Shown in pieces: positions 5,464 through 12,533 of a DNA stretch of 12,533 bases. The stretch comes from Pseudomonadota bacterium (lineage in GTDB: Bacteria > Desulfobacterota > Syntrophia > Syntrophales > UBA5619): contig JAHIMW010000106.1 of the NCBI GenBank assembly GCA_018896355.1, positions 1 through 12,533 of the forward strand, in the 5' to 3' direction. Below the pieces are notes generated by a model. That model worked only from the letters and a program-made list of their open reading frames with translations, did not search any database and was not told where the DNA came from. Positions within the stretch are counted from its first letter, which is position 1. The number at the start of each line of letters is the position of its first letter. The translations under genes were made by a program, and so were the position numbers.

Positions 5464-6939
5464 TTAAATTCCCGCCCCTGTAAAACCGGCGATCGCCCTC
5501 TCGTAGAGGGCGACATATTGCTTCGCGCTGGTCTCCCAGCTGAAATCCTTGGCCATCGCGGCCCGCCGCATCGCGGTGATGTGGGCCGGCCGGTCGTACC
5601 AGGTGCTGACTGCCCATCCAACCGTGTAGTAGATCGCGGTCGGCGACAGGACATAGAACTTGAAACCGTTGCCGCTCCCCGCCTTCTCGTCGTACTGTTC
5701 GACCGTATCGTCCAGACCGCCGGTCGCCCGGACTATGGGCAGCGTGCCGTACTTGAGCGAGTATATCTGATTAAGGCCGCACGGCTCATACTGCGACGGC
5801 ATGAGGAAGAAGTCGCTGCCTCCTTCGATGAGGTGCGAGAGTTCGTCGCTGTAGCCGATATGGGAGCCGACCTTTCCGGGATAACGGCCCGGCAGCATCC
5901 CGTAGTAGTGTTCCAGCCCCTTGTCGCCCGAACCGAGGACGGCGAACTGAACCGCCATCTCCCTGAGGATGGGTTCGACCACCTGCGCGAAGACATCGAG
6001 TCCTTTCTGCGCGACAAAACGGCTTACGATGCCGATAATCGGTATCTTCTCGTCCACCGTCAGATGAAAAGTCTCCTGCAGCCGTTTCTTGGCCGCCTTT
6101 TTCCCGTCCATCTCCTGTGCCGAGTACTTCACCGGCAGATACCGATCGCTCTCGGGCGACCAGTGGGCGTAGTCAACGCCGTTGAGGACGCCGGTGTAGC
6201 GGTCGCCTTTGTTGTTCAGGGAGGGGGCCATGCCGCACGACAGCGGACCCGAGCGGGTCTCCCGGGCGTAGGTCGGGCTCACCGTATTGACCATATCGGC
6301 GAAGTAGATGCCGCCCTTAAGATAGTTGATCCGGCCATGGTCCTCGAATATCTCCGGCCTGAAGTTCTCCCGATTGAGTCCGGTGTAATCCAAATGTTCC
6401 GAACCGTAGATCCCCTGATAAGCGATGTTGTGTATCGTCAGAAGACCCGCCGCGTCGGCAAGGAACGGGTCGTTTTCGTACCCGATCTTAAGGTAGGCCA
6501 TCGCCAGGGCCGCCTGCCAGTCGTGGGCATGGACGACGTCGGGCGCCCAGTTCATGTCGCACAGCAGTTGCAGAGCGGCACGGCTGAAGAAGGCGAACCG
6601 TTTCGGGTTGTCGGCATAGTCGTTGAACCAGGCGTCGTGATAGAGCCCGTCGCGCTGGAAATACTTGTCATACTCGATGAAATAGACGCTGATGACCCCG
6701 TCGCAGATCGCCTTGTGGACGGCGCACCATTCGAGGGAATTGCCCATCCGGACACCGATCGGCGCGATGAAGAGTTCGATGCCGTGTTTCCTGTAATCGA
6801 TCGAACCGTAGAGCGGGAGGACGACGATCACCTCATGACCGAGTTTTCGAAGCGCTTTGGGCAGCGCCCCTACGACATCGGCCAGTCCCCCCGTCTTGGC
6901 GAACGGTACGCACTCCGAAGAGATCATCGCGATCTTCAT
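5464..6939 (-). CDS. glgA: Glycogen synthase (ADP-glucose, GT5 family)
   Basis: GlgA extends alpha-1,4-glucan chains from ADP-glucose (retaining GT-B glycosyltransferase, family GT5). At 491 residues it is full length. The N-terminal Rossmann lobe begins MKIAMISSE and carries the ADP-glucose-binding KTGGLADV (15-22). HAHDWQAAL is at 137-145, HNIAYQG at 170-176 and SPTYARE at 221-227. The C-terminal lobe has SRFVAQKG (306-313) and the donor-site block PSQYEPCGLNQIYSLKYGTL (381-400), with nucleophile-region E385, followed by TGGLDDTV. The Shine-Dalgarno is a short GAGGG about 4 nt from the ATG. That ATG overlaps (ATGA) the end of a decayed formate dehydrogenase fragment immediately upstream. 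No other glg genes are in the window. Eukaryotic-type GT3 synthase is excluded by these motifs. Confidence 0.97.
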   Translation of the reverse strand: MKIAMISSECVPFAKTGGLADVVGALPKALRKLGHEVIVVLPLYGSIDYRKHGIELFIAPIGVRMGNSLEWCAVHKAICDGVISVYFIEYDKYFQRDGLYHDAWFNDYADNPKRFAFFSRAALQLLCDMNWAPDVVHAHDWQAALAMAYLKIGYENDPFLADAAGLLTIHNIAYQGIYGSEHLDYTGLNRENFRPEIFEDHGRINYLKGGIYFADMVNTVSPTYARETRSGPLSCGMAPSLNNKGDRYTGVLNGVDYAHWSPESDRYLPVKYSAQEMDGKKAAKKRLQETFHLTVDEKIPIIGIVSRFVAQKGLDVFAQVVEPILREMAVQFAVLGSGDKGLEHYYGMLPGRYPGKVGSHIGYSDELSHLIEGGSDFFLMPSQYEPCGLNQIYSLKYGTLPIVRATGGLDDTVEQYDEKAGSGNGFKFYVLSPTAIYYTVGWAVSTWYDRPAHITAMRRAAMAKDFSWETSAKQYVALYERAIAGFTGAGI

Positions 6940-7163
6940 GGGCCCTCACTGGCATGGGTGCAACTTTTGACATACTCTTCCCGGATCGGATGATGATCCA
7001 GGAAGTACTTGATCATGCCCCCCGGGGAAGGCGATGTCCGTACCCGACCTGAAGGGGGCGTAGATATGCGCCTTGGCGGCCGATTGCGTAAATCTCGTGT
7101 CAACACAGATGAATTTGGCCCCCTTTTCATGGCCTTATTCAAATCCAAAACATGTATTGGCCG
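6937..7163 (-). pseudogene. Relic of a formate dehydrogenase alpha (molybdopterin) subunit gene
   Basis: The gap between nrdD and glgA translates on the minus strand into an internal piece of a formate dehydrogenase catalytic subunit, split over two frames. Near 7163-7120 one frame reads LNKAMKRG. From 7119 to about 7024 the next frame reads AKFICVDTRFTQSAA, then HIYAPFRSGTDIAF. From 7023 the first frame resumes with GGMIKYFLDHHPIREEYV and KSCTHAS. The family's usual wording here is 'VDPRFTRSAA..IYAPIRSGTDIAFLGGMINYI...EYV..YTNAS', so the order and spacing match. The two frameshifts fall in G-runs (7119-7123, one base short; 7018-7023, one base long). Only about 75 residues of a roughly 800-1000-residue enzyme remain. 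The N-terminal iron-sulfur region and the rest of the catalytic domain are missing, so this is a dead fragment even if the indels were sequencing errors. The last few codons run into the glgA Shine-Dalgarno. Confidence 0.8.
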
Positions 7164-7173
7164 TAATACAATC

Positions 7174-9255
7174 TCAGGCAAGGGGTCCGGCGGGAAAACC
7201 GTCCCGGTTGCGGTTCCGGTCGCGGAGCTCGGCCCGCTTTCCCCGGTTCCAGCCGGAGACCCGGCTGTAGTACTGGGTGATCCGGGCGAGGCCGTCCACC
7301 TCCTCTGAACCGCAATGCTTGCACTTTTCATGCAGCCCGCGCATGGTGGAACCGCAACGGTCGCAGCAGGTGAACTCGGGGGAAAAGACGATCTGGTTGT
7401 TCTGCGTCTCCCGGAACGCCCGGACGACCATGTCGGCAAGCGTCGTGGCGGAAGGTTCGGCCTCCCCCAATTCGATGTGGGTGACCGCCCCCGCCCGGAA
7501 GAGGGGGTGAAAGCGTCCCTCGATCCGGATCCGCGTCGCCGGATCGACCTTCGCCGCCGGCGGAAGGTGGGACGAATTGGTGTAATAGATCTCTCCCCGG
7601 ACGAGATCGCCCAGCACGTACCGGCCCGGCAACGGGGAGAACTGCTTCAGGTCGAGGCGGGCGAAACGGTAGGCGGTGGTCTCCGCGGGGGTCTGCTCCA
7701 GCACAAACCTCATCCCATGGATCCCGCCCTGCCGGTCGGCCTCCTCCCGCAGGTGGCCGACGATCGCCAGACCGAAGTCCAGGGCCTCCCCCGACTCGTG
7801 CAGCGATTTTCCCCTCCGGATCCGGACCAGTTCGTCGAGCCCCGTCATCCCGATCAGACAGGCGGCATCGGCCGTCCGGAGATAAGGGGATCCGTCGTTC
7901 TGCATCGCGAGCATCGCGAGCGGTCCGGCGTCGCCCAGTGAGAGTAGGCTTTCAATGAATTCGCGCTTCTGGACGTGCGCCTTCGCCACTAGCCCCATCA
8001 TTTCGCCCAGCAGCGACCAAAGTTTGCCGTCGTCGCCCCCGCACCGATACCCGAGACGGGGCAGATTGATCGTTACGTTCTGGATCGACGCACAGCGCCT
8101 TTTCCAGGGTTCGGTCCCGCCGCCTTCGGTTCCTTCCCGGAAATCAGCGCCTCCGCACGGGGAGATTCGGGCGCCCCGCTCCCGGTCGAGGATGAAGCAG
8201 GGATTCCCCTTCGCGGCGGCAACGCCGCACGCCTCCGCCAGAAAGGCCTCGTGGCCGGGGATCCGGAAGAACGCATCCGTGATGTGGACTATGGGCCGGG
8301 GAAAAATGAACGGCTTTCCGGCGGCGTCCCCCTCCCGGTAAACCGCCATCAGCGCCCGGGCGAATCGTCGGGCGTCTTCCCCATACTCCCGGAAGGTCCT
8401 GCCGGTGGGCTTGCCTCCCGGACCAACAGCGGGAAGTTCGGCGAGAATGTCGGGAACCTCCCAGCAGAGATGAATGTCGGTAAAGATTGCCTGCCCCCCG
8501 CGGGACGAGGTGAGCTGGGAGAATTCATAAATCAGCATCTGGGCGAATTGTTCGAGTTCCCGCTCCCCCATTCCCGCCAGGTAGGGGGCGAACGAGAGGT
8601 TGACCGCATCCCAGCCGATCACGCCGGCGAAATGCCCCTGGAGTGAGGCCCCGAAACGGACCATGTGGGCGAGCAGGACCTCCGCATGCCGCGCCGGACC
8701 GGCGACTGTCACGGAATGGGGCAGCTTGAGGCCGAACCGTTTGAGGTATTCGAGCGACTGGAAGGCGCTGTAAGGCCGGTCGATGTAGCCGAGGCCGTGG
8801 AGGTGGAGATCTCCGGAGAGATGGGCATCGCCCACCTCCCGGGAGAAAACGTCGTGGAGCGCGTATTCCCGCTTGATCCCCTCGACCAGCGCCAGGCTGG
8901 TCCCCTCGGGGGCATGGGGCACATTCGCGTTCTCCTTGTTCTGGTGGCGGATGAGCTGCCGGACGTCGTAGAGCGGGAATCCGAGGCGGGCGTGGAGCCG
9001 TTGCGCGTGTTCCATCCCCCTTTCGATCAGCTTGGCATCAACGAGTTCCCGGATGAGAGCCGACGTGAGCAGGCTGATCCCGGAGGAGACAATCTGCTTT
9101 TCGACCTCCCTGCTGATCGCCTCGGCGGTCGTCTCGTCGATCATGGCCTCACGGATCAGCGCCTCGACGATCCTCCGGCGGTTCCAGCGGGCGACCTCCT
9201 CACCGGAGGTGCGGACGAAGAGCGTGATGTCGGTGGTTTCCGGATCGGTGATCAT
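7174..9255 (-). CDS. nrdD: Anaerobic (class III) ribonucleoside-triphosphate reductase NrdD
   Basis: NrdD reduces ribonucleotides to dNTPs under anoxia using a glycyl radical installed by the radical-SAM activase NrdG, which is not in this window. I take the ATG at 9255 (693 residues). It overlaps the HD gene's stop as TGATG, and a canonical ATP-cone begins right after it (VRTSGEEVARWNRRRIVEAL, 14-33, domain to about 95). The frame stays open upstream only through the HD gene. The catalytic barrel includes CASIQNVTINLPR (388-400, likely thiyl C388), QTPAETTAYRFARLD (521-535) and YYTNSSHLPP (557-566). A C-terminal zinc site uses C631/C634 and C645/C648. The C-terminal radical segment reads ARITQYYSRVSGWNRGKR (657-674). 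The position I expect to be the radical glycine is Q661, while another glycine, G668 in RVSGW, is close by. Co-translation with the HD protein suggests a link in dNTP control. Confidence 0.95.
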   Translation of the reverse strand: MITDPETTDITLFVRTSGEEVARWNRRRIVEALIREAMIDETTAEAISREVEKQIVSSGISLLTSALIRELVDAKLIERGMEHAQRLHARLGFPLYDVRQLIRHQNKENANVPHAPEGTSLALVEGIKREYALHDVFSREVGDAHLSGDLHLHGLGYIDRPYSAFQSLEYLKRFGLKLPHSVTVAGPARHAEVLLAHMVRFGASLQGHFAGVIGWDAVNLSFAPYLAGMGERELEQFAQMLIYEFSQLTSSRGGQAIFTDIHLCWEVPDILAELPAVGPGGKPTGRTFREYGEDARRFARALMAVYREGDAAGKPFIFPRPIVHITDAFFRIPGHEAFLAEACGVAAAKGNPCFILDRERGARISPCGGADFREGTEGGGTEPWKRRCASIQNVTINLPRLGYRCGGDDGKLWSLLGEMMGLVAKAHVQKREFIESLLSLGDAGPLAMLAMQNDGSPYLRTADAACLIGMTGLDELVRIRRGKSLHESGEALDFGLAIVGHLREEADRQGGIHGMRFVLEQTPAETTAYRFARLDLKQFSPLPGRYVLGDLVRGEIYYTNSSHLPPAAKVDPATRIRIEGRFHPLFRAGAVTHIELGEAEPSATTLADMVVRAFRETQNNQIVFSPEFTCCDRCGSTMRGLHEKCKHCGSEEVDGLARITQYYSRVSGWNRGKRAELRDRNRNRDGFPAGPLA

Positions 9256-10670
9256 CAGATATTCGTCTTCGACGTTCCGTCCACGGCGCCAAGGATGCGC
9301 TCCGCCGCGCGGGCGATAATCTCGTCGTGGTCGTGGTTCCGGGAAAAGACCCTCAAATGGACGACCCGGGCCGGGATGAAGCGGTAGATCTCCCGAAGCG
9401 GTTCGGGTGAGGTCATCCCCGTTGCGGGGTCGAAGATGTTCACCCGTTTGTCCGTCTCCGCCATCGGGTTGACCGGCCGCGGGTCCTGCGTCGCCAGATC
9501 GACGCGGAAGGGAGTTTTTTTCAGTGGGCCGGGCAGGCAGGAGCGGATCTGTTTCGCATAGTCGGGAGCGGGGGAGAAGCGGGTCCCCCTCTGGATCTGG
9601 TCGATGGAAAGCTCCGCCGAAAACGACATCTTCCACTTGACCTCCCGGTGGTGGAGCTTTTCCCATTCCCGCCCGAGTGCCCGTTTCCGCCGATCGGCGC
9701 TTTCGCGCCACGACCGGACCTCGGAAAAGAGACGCCACTCGTCGCACTCCAGGTAGGCATCCAGATCGTCGACGGGATTGACCGGCAGGATCATGTCCAT
9801 CGTGTCGCGGAAGATCTCCTGGAGGTGGAGATCCAGTGCCCGCGTCGTCCGGTGGAAGTAGACGTTGGAATAGAGGTTCAATCTTGCGTTCAGAAAGCGG
9901 CTCAACGCCGAGACGCCCGCCTGGTGGAGCGTGAGCCCCTGCTTCGTGAAGAAGGTATAGAAGCGGAGACGCGTGATGTCGACGATATCGAGCGAAAACC
10001 CCGTCATGAAGGCGTCGCGCTGGACATAATCGAGGTTGTCCACGGTATAGATGCCGGAGAAGAGCTGACGGAGAAGCTGAAGCCATCGGGGCATCTTCGC
10101 CTCGTATGGCTCCGGCATCCGGATCAGGTAGGCCACATGGACGGGATCAAGCGTCTCTCCCTCGGCAAAGGGTCCCGATGGGCTCCTCCGGATCCGGGAG
10201 ATCACCTTTCCCAGACTCCGGTAGATGATCAGGCGGCCCATATCCTCGTGGGTGAGCCCGTATTGGCATAGGAAATGGTCGTCGAAGAAGTGGCCGTAGG
10301 GACCGTGCCCCACATCATGGAGCAGCCCTGCTACCCGGAGGAGCTCCTCCACGCAGTTTGCCGAAGGTACGGCCGGACAGACCTCCTTCAGCGACGGGTA
10401 GAGGTGGCGGCCAAACTCGCCCGCCATGTGCATCGTTCCCAGGGAATGCTGAAAGCGGGTATGCTCGGCTGCCGGATAGACCCACCGGGCGCTCTGGAGC
10501 TGGTAGATCCGCCGGAGACGCTGCATCCAGGGGGAGTCGATCAGGTCCTTCTCGGTTTTCTCGCGGCCGTCCGCCACGGGGACGGTGAAGGAGGCATACC
10601 GGTAGATCGGATCGGCGATCAGCGCCATCCCCTGATAGATACCCGCATATTCGACCGGCGTCGTCTTCAT
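9255..10670 (-). CDS. HD-domain phosphohydrolase, SAMHD1/dGTPase-like (COG1078 type)
   Basis: From the ATG at 10670 this is a 471-residue protein. The longer open frame upstream runs antisense through the DUF169 gene and is not used. The N-terminus IADPIYRYASFTV leads into LIDSPWMQRLRRIYQL, then the HD core: EHTRFQHSLGTMHMAG (69-84), LLHDVGHGPYGHFFD (116-130), GLTHED and YTVDNLDYVQRDAF (208-221). By comparison with SAMHD1, H75, H118, D119 and D211 form the metal-binding set. The family includes dNTP triphosphohydrolases and other phosphohydrolases, so dNTPase activity is likely but not proven. The Shine-Dalgarno is weak, and a start at 10628 (MALIADPIYRY) is possible. The stop overlaps the nrdD start (TGATG), so both are made from one mRNA. 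A dNTP-hydrolysing protein next to a dNTP-making enzyme fits nucleotide pool control. Confidence 0.9.
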   Translation of the reverse strand: MKTTPVEYAGIYQGMALIADPIYRYASFTVPVADGREKTEKDLIDSPWMQRLRRIYQLQSARWVYPAAEHTRFQHSLGTMHMAGEFGRHLYPSLKEVCPAVPSANCVEELLRVAGLLHDVGHGPYGHFFDDHFLCQYGLTHEDMGRLIIYRSLGKVISRIRRSPSGPFAEGETLDPVHVAYLIRMPEPYEAKMPRWLQLLRQLFSGIYTVDNLDYVQRDAFMTGFSLDIVDITRLRFYTFFTKQGLTLHQAGVSALSRFLNARLNLYSNVYFHRTTRALDLHLQEIFRDTMDMILPVNPVDDLDAYLECDEWRLFSEVRSWRESADRRKRALGREWEKLHHREVKWKMSFSAELSIDQIQRGTRFSPAPDYAKQIRSCLPGPLKKTPFRVDLATQDPRPVNPMAETDKRVNIFDPATGMTSPEPLREIYRFIPARVVHLRVFSRNHDHDEIIARAAERILGAVDGTSKTNI

Positions 10671-10762
10671 GGGGTCATTTCTACAATATTCGGGGCAAAA
10701 TAGCAAACAGCGGAATTGACTCTCCTGTTGACCACCAAGTTGTCTCCCGCATCCCGAAACTA

Positions 10763-10792
10763 TTGCGCCGGTCTTATTCTCTATGATATAAA
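10763..10792 (+). promoter_or_regulatory. Candidate promoter for the DUF169 gene
   Basis: TTGCGC (10763-10768) and TATAAA (10787-10792) are separated by 18 bp, with an AT-rich stretch after the -10. It would start transcription about 30 nt before the ATG at 10831. The 160-bp divergent region 10671-10830 must also hold a promoter for the HD gene, but I see no convincing one on the minus strand. Confidence 0.4.
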
Positions 10793-10830
10793 ACAAAAAA
10801 CCGACGAACGGATGATCAAGGAGGCTCCAT

Positions 10831-11658
10831 ATGGAAAGCAGAATCGCGCAGGCCATCGAGACGAAGCATCCCCCCATCGCGCTGATCTGGTCCGATGAAA
10901 AGCCCGAAGGGGCGTTGCAGTTCCAGGAGGGCCGCTGGGGCTGTGTCATGTGGCTCGCCGCCTCCGCTGTGAAGGGGCGTCCGGCCGTCTGCGATGCGAA
11001 GAGCTTCGGTTGCTTCGGCGGCGGTGTCGGGATGGGTTTCGGGGAGCAGTATAAAAGCTTCCCCGGCAGCGAAGAGGGGTTCTGCCATTTCCTCTCCTCC
11101 GGCATCGACGGGTGGGCGGAAGGTCCCGCCGTCGCGGAGAAGGTCAAACCCTTCCTGAGCAAAGAGACCTTCGACAACTTCGTCCACGGCGAACGCTACG
11201 TCAAGACGCCGGAGGATGTGAAGAAATTCATCAGGGCCCTCCCCATCATGCAGATCCCGAAGCGCTACGTCCTCTTCCTGCCGCTGGCCGATGTCGACGC
11301 CGAAAAAGAGACGCCACAGACGGTGATCCTCTTCGCCGACCCGGACGAACTGTCGGCGCTCGTCGTCCTGGCGAACTACGGTCGCGGAAGCAATGAAAAT
11401 GTTTTCATTCCGTTCGCCGCCGGCTGCCAGACGATCGGCATCTACCCCTACCGGGAGGCGGAATCGGACCGGCCGCGCGCCGTGGTGGGGCTGACCGACC
11501 TCTCCGCCCGGGTCTATATCCGCAAGCAGTTAGGCGACAACCTCCTCAGCTTCGCGATGCCGTTCGCGCTGTTTCAGGAGATGGAAGCGAACGTCGAGGG
11601 GTCGTTCCTCCAGCGCCACACCTGGCAGGAGCTCATCAAGGCGAAGAGACCCGGGTAG
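10831..11658 (+). CDS. DUF169 family protein (COG2043)
   Basis: The 275-residue protein has a near-perfect Shine-Dalgarno (AAGGAGG, 6 nt before the ATG). The hallmark region is GCVMWLAAS (37-45) followed by VCDAKSFGCFGGGVGMGFGE (53-72). This cysteine- and glycine-rich pattern is typical of DUF169 proteins, which are common in anaerobic archaea, sulfate reducers and syntrophs. Cysteines at 38, 54, 61, 85 and 189 could bind a metal or cofactor, but no function is established and I assign none. The later part includes PKRYVLFLPLADVD (143-156) and a strand-rich C-terminal half. There is no signal peptide or membrane segment, so it should be cytoplasmic. It is divergent from the HD-nrdD unit and 84 bp upstream of, and co-directional with, the RtcR-like regulator gene. 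Whether it belongs to that regulator's circuit cannot be told from this window. Confidence 0.9.
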   Translation: MESRIAQAIETKHPPIALIWSDEKPEGALQFQEGRWGCVMWLAASAVKGRPAVCDAKSFGCFGGGVGMGFGEQYKSFPGSEEGFCHFLSSGIDGWAEGPAVAEKVKPFLSKETFDNFVHGERYVKTPEDVKKFIRALPIMQIPKRYVLFLPLADVDAEKETPQTVILFADPDELSALVVLANYGRGSNENVFIPFAAGCQTIGIYPYREAESDRPRAVVGLTDLSARVYIRKQLGDNLLSFAMPFALFQEMEANVEGSFLQRHTWQELIKAKRPG

Positions 11659-11742
11659 AAGCCGCCTCGTTGTCAAGACCTGCCTGCCGCTCGCCAGGTG
11701 ATACAAGGATGATCAGAAGGGTTTGAAACTCTAATCCGAGAA

Positions 11743-12533
11743 ATGGCCATGGACATTCTGCTAACATTCGCCGGGAACCGGGACCCGTTCAATCCCGAAG
11801 TCGTGATGGGCCTTGTTACCGACGGACCGGTCCTTACCCTGCTCGCGGAGCGCTCCTTCGCCGCCGTCCATATCTTCACCACGCCGAACACCCTCGCAAA
11901 CGCACAGGAGCTGCAACGGGAGATCGGCCGAAGAGGCGGCGACGTCAGCCGCACCCGGATCCACAATATCGACATCCCCGATCCCACCGATTACGAAGCT
12001 CTCTTTCTGCGCATGAGCGGGCTCTGCCGAGAGATCCTGGAGGAATATCGGGATCAAAAGCCGGTATGTTCCATCGCCACGGCCTCCGGAACGCCGCAGA
12101 TGCAGACCGTCTGGTTCCTCCTGGCCCAGTCGGGCCTGGTGCCCGCCACGCTCCTCAAGATTACGCCGCCGCGCTTCCTGAGACCCGGGCAGAAGGCCGT
12201 CTCCGAGATCCGTCTCTCCCTGAAGTCCTTTCCCCGGATCACGCTGCCGTCGCCGGAAACACTGGAAATCGCCGCGACCTACCTGCGCAAGGAAAAACTG
12301 GAAGCCGAGCGGGAGGAGTTGGTCCGGGAATTCTCGGGCCTCCAGATGATCGGCCGGAGCACGGCGCTCACAAGGGTCATGGAGACCGTGCGGGCCGCCG
12401 CCCGGTACGACTCGGCCGTCCTGATCCAGGGCGAAACGGGAACGGGTAAGGAACTCGTCGCCCGGGCGATCCATTTCAACAGCACCCGCAAGACGGAACC
12501 TATGATCACCGTCAACTGCGCGGCCATCCCCGA
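11743..12533 (+). CDS. RtcR-like sigma54-dependent regulator with CARF-type sensor domain (partial, 3' end outside window)
   Basis: The frame is open from the ATG at 11743 to the right edge, giving 263 codons. A second in-frame ATG at 11749 is equally possible, and the Shine-Dalgarno is weak for both. Residues 1 to about 165 resemble the CARF sensor of RtcR: MDILLTFAGNRDPF at the start, an IHNIDIPDPTDYEAL segment, then CSIATASGTPQMQTVWFLLA (109-128) and ITPPRFL. RtcR has 'IHITTGTHVAQICWFLLAE ... SSPPR' at the equivalent place. A helical linker (about 175-200) leads to an AAA+ sigma54-activation domain beginning MIGRSTALTRVM, with Walker A GETGTGKE (230-237) and VNCAAIP at the edge. The GAFTGA loop, Walker B and any DNA-binding helix-turn-helix lie beyond the window. 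RtcR itself activates RNA-repair genes. This protein diverges from it, so the ligand and targets are open. CARF domains bind cyclic oligoadenylates or cyclic-phosphate RNA ends. Confidence 0.85.
   Translation, partial: MAMDILLTFAGNRDPFNPEVVMGLVTDGPVLTLLAERSFAAVHIFTTPNTLANAQELQREIGRRGGDVSRTRIHNIDIPDPTDYEALFLRMSGLCREILEEYRDQKPVCSIATASGTPQMQTVWFLLAQSGLVPATLLKITPPRFLRPGQKAVSEIRLSLKSFPRITLPSPETLEIAATYLRKEKLEAEREELVREFSGLQMIGRSTALTRVMETVRAAARYDSAVLIQGETGTGKELVARAIHFNSTRKTEPMITVNCAAIP

Noticed and set aside
5518..6993. A 491-codon plus-strand open frame opposite glgA
   Set aside because: It is antisense to a well-supported glgA, with low-complexity, shadow-type composition and no credible ribosome-binding site.
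6936..7439. A 167-codon minus-strand open frame crossing the nrdD end and the glgA upstream region
   Set aside because: The first part is an out-of-frame shadow of nrdD. Only the last part has meaning, as one of the two frames of the formate dehydrogenase relic.
9256..10086. N-terminal extension of nrdD by 277 codons
   Set aside because: The extension lies in a second frame over the HD-domain gene and its residues are arginine/proline-rich noise. The ATP-cone starts right after the ATG at 9255.
10671..11177. N-terminal extension of the HD-domain gene by 169 codons
   Set aside because: It runs antisense through the DUF169 coding region and its promoter area. The family's normal N-terminus begins just after the ATG at 10670.
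1..12533. CRISPR array, tRNA, rRNA, transposase or CIRCE operator
   Set aside because: I saw no regularly spaced repeats, no cloverleaf-like conserved T-arm sequence, no transposase frame and no TTAGCACTC inverted repeat on reading both strands.

Overview
The window looks like chromosome from a GC-rich, Gram-negative strict anaerobe. The best guess is a syntrophic or sulfate-reducer-related Desulfobacterota (deltaproteobacterium). The reasons are an oxygen-sensitive class III ribonucleotide reductase, a decayed formate dehydrogenase alpha-subunit gene, a DUF169 protein, a phosphoheptose isomerase (heptose-containing LPS), and interspersed hairpin repeats of a kind I associate with that group. 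The taxonomic call is inference.

Layout. Everything up to about 10.67 kb is on the minus strand, so it reads right to left. An HD-domain phosphohydrolase (start 10670) is translationally coupled by a TGATG overlap to the class III ribonucleotide reductase nrdD (9255-7174). A 230-bp relic of a formate dehydrogenase alpha gene separates nrdD from glycogen synthase glgA (6939-5464). A near-consensus sigma70-type promoter (5420-5448) then starts a gmhA-grpE-dnaK unit. Its grpE-dnaK junction is filled by a 175-bp inverted-repeat element (3983-4157) that supplies the grpE stop codon. The unit ends at a strong intrinsic terminator (1963-1999). Next comes a two-gene unit of a secreted single-HKD phospholipase D/nuclease-like protein and surE, followed by a long perfect palindrome (386-420) and the 5' part of a secreted protein of unknown role that runs off the left edge.

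The right end is transcribed in the plus direction. It holds a DUF169-family protein (10831-11658), divergent from the HD gene, and then the 5' part of a sigma54-dependent regulator (11743 to the edge). The N-terminal region of that regulator resembles the ligand-sensing CARF domain of RtcR, and it leads into an AAA+ Walker A. Its targets probably lie beyond the window.

Functional themes are dNTP supply and possibly turnover (nrdD with an HD phosphohydrolase), nucleotide and nucleic-acid phosphate hydrolysis (surE with the PLD-like nuclease), protein folding (grpE, dnaK without hrcA or dnaJ alongside), carbohydrate metabolism (glgA, gmhA) and a nucleotide-signal-type regulator. The points most worth a second look are the RtcR-like regulator, the composite hairpin element inside the chaperone operon, the formate dehydrogenase relic, and the unusual glycyl-radical segment of NrdD. 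No tRNA, rRNA, CRISPR array or transposase gene was seen.
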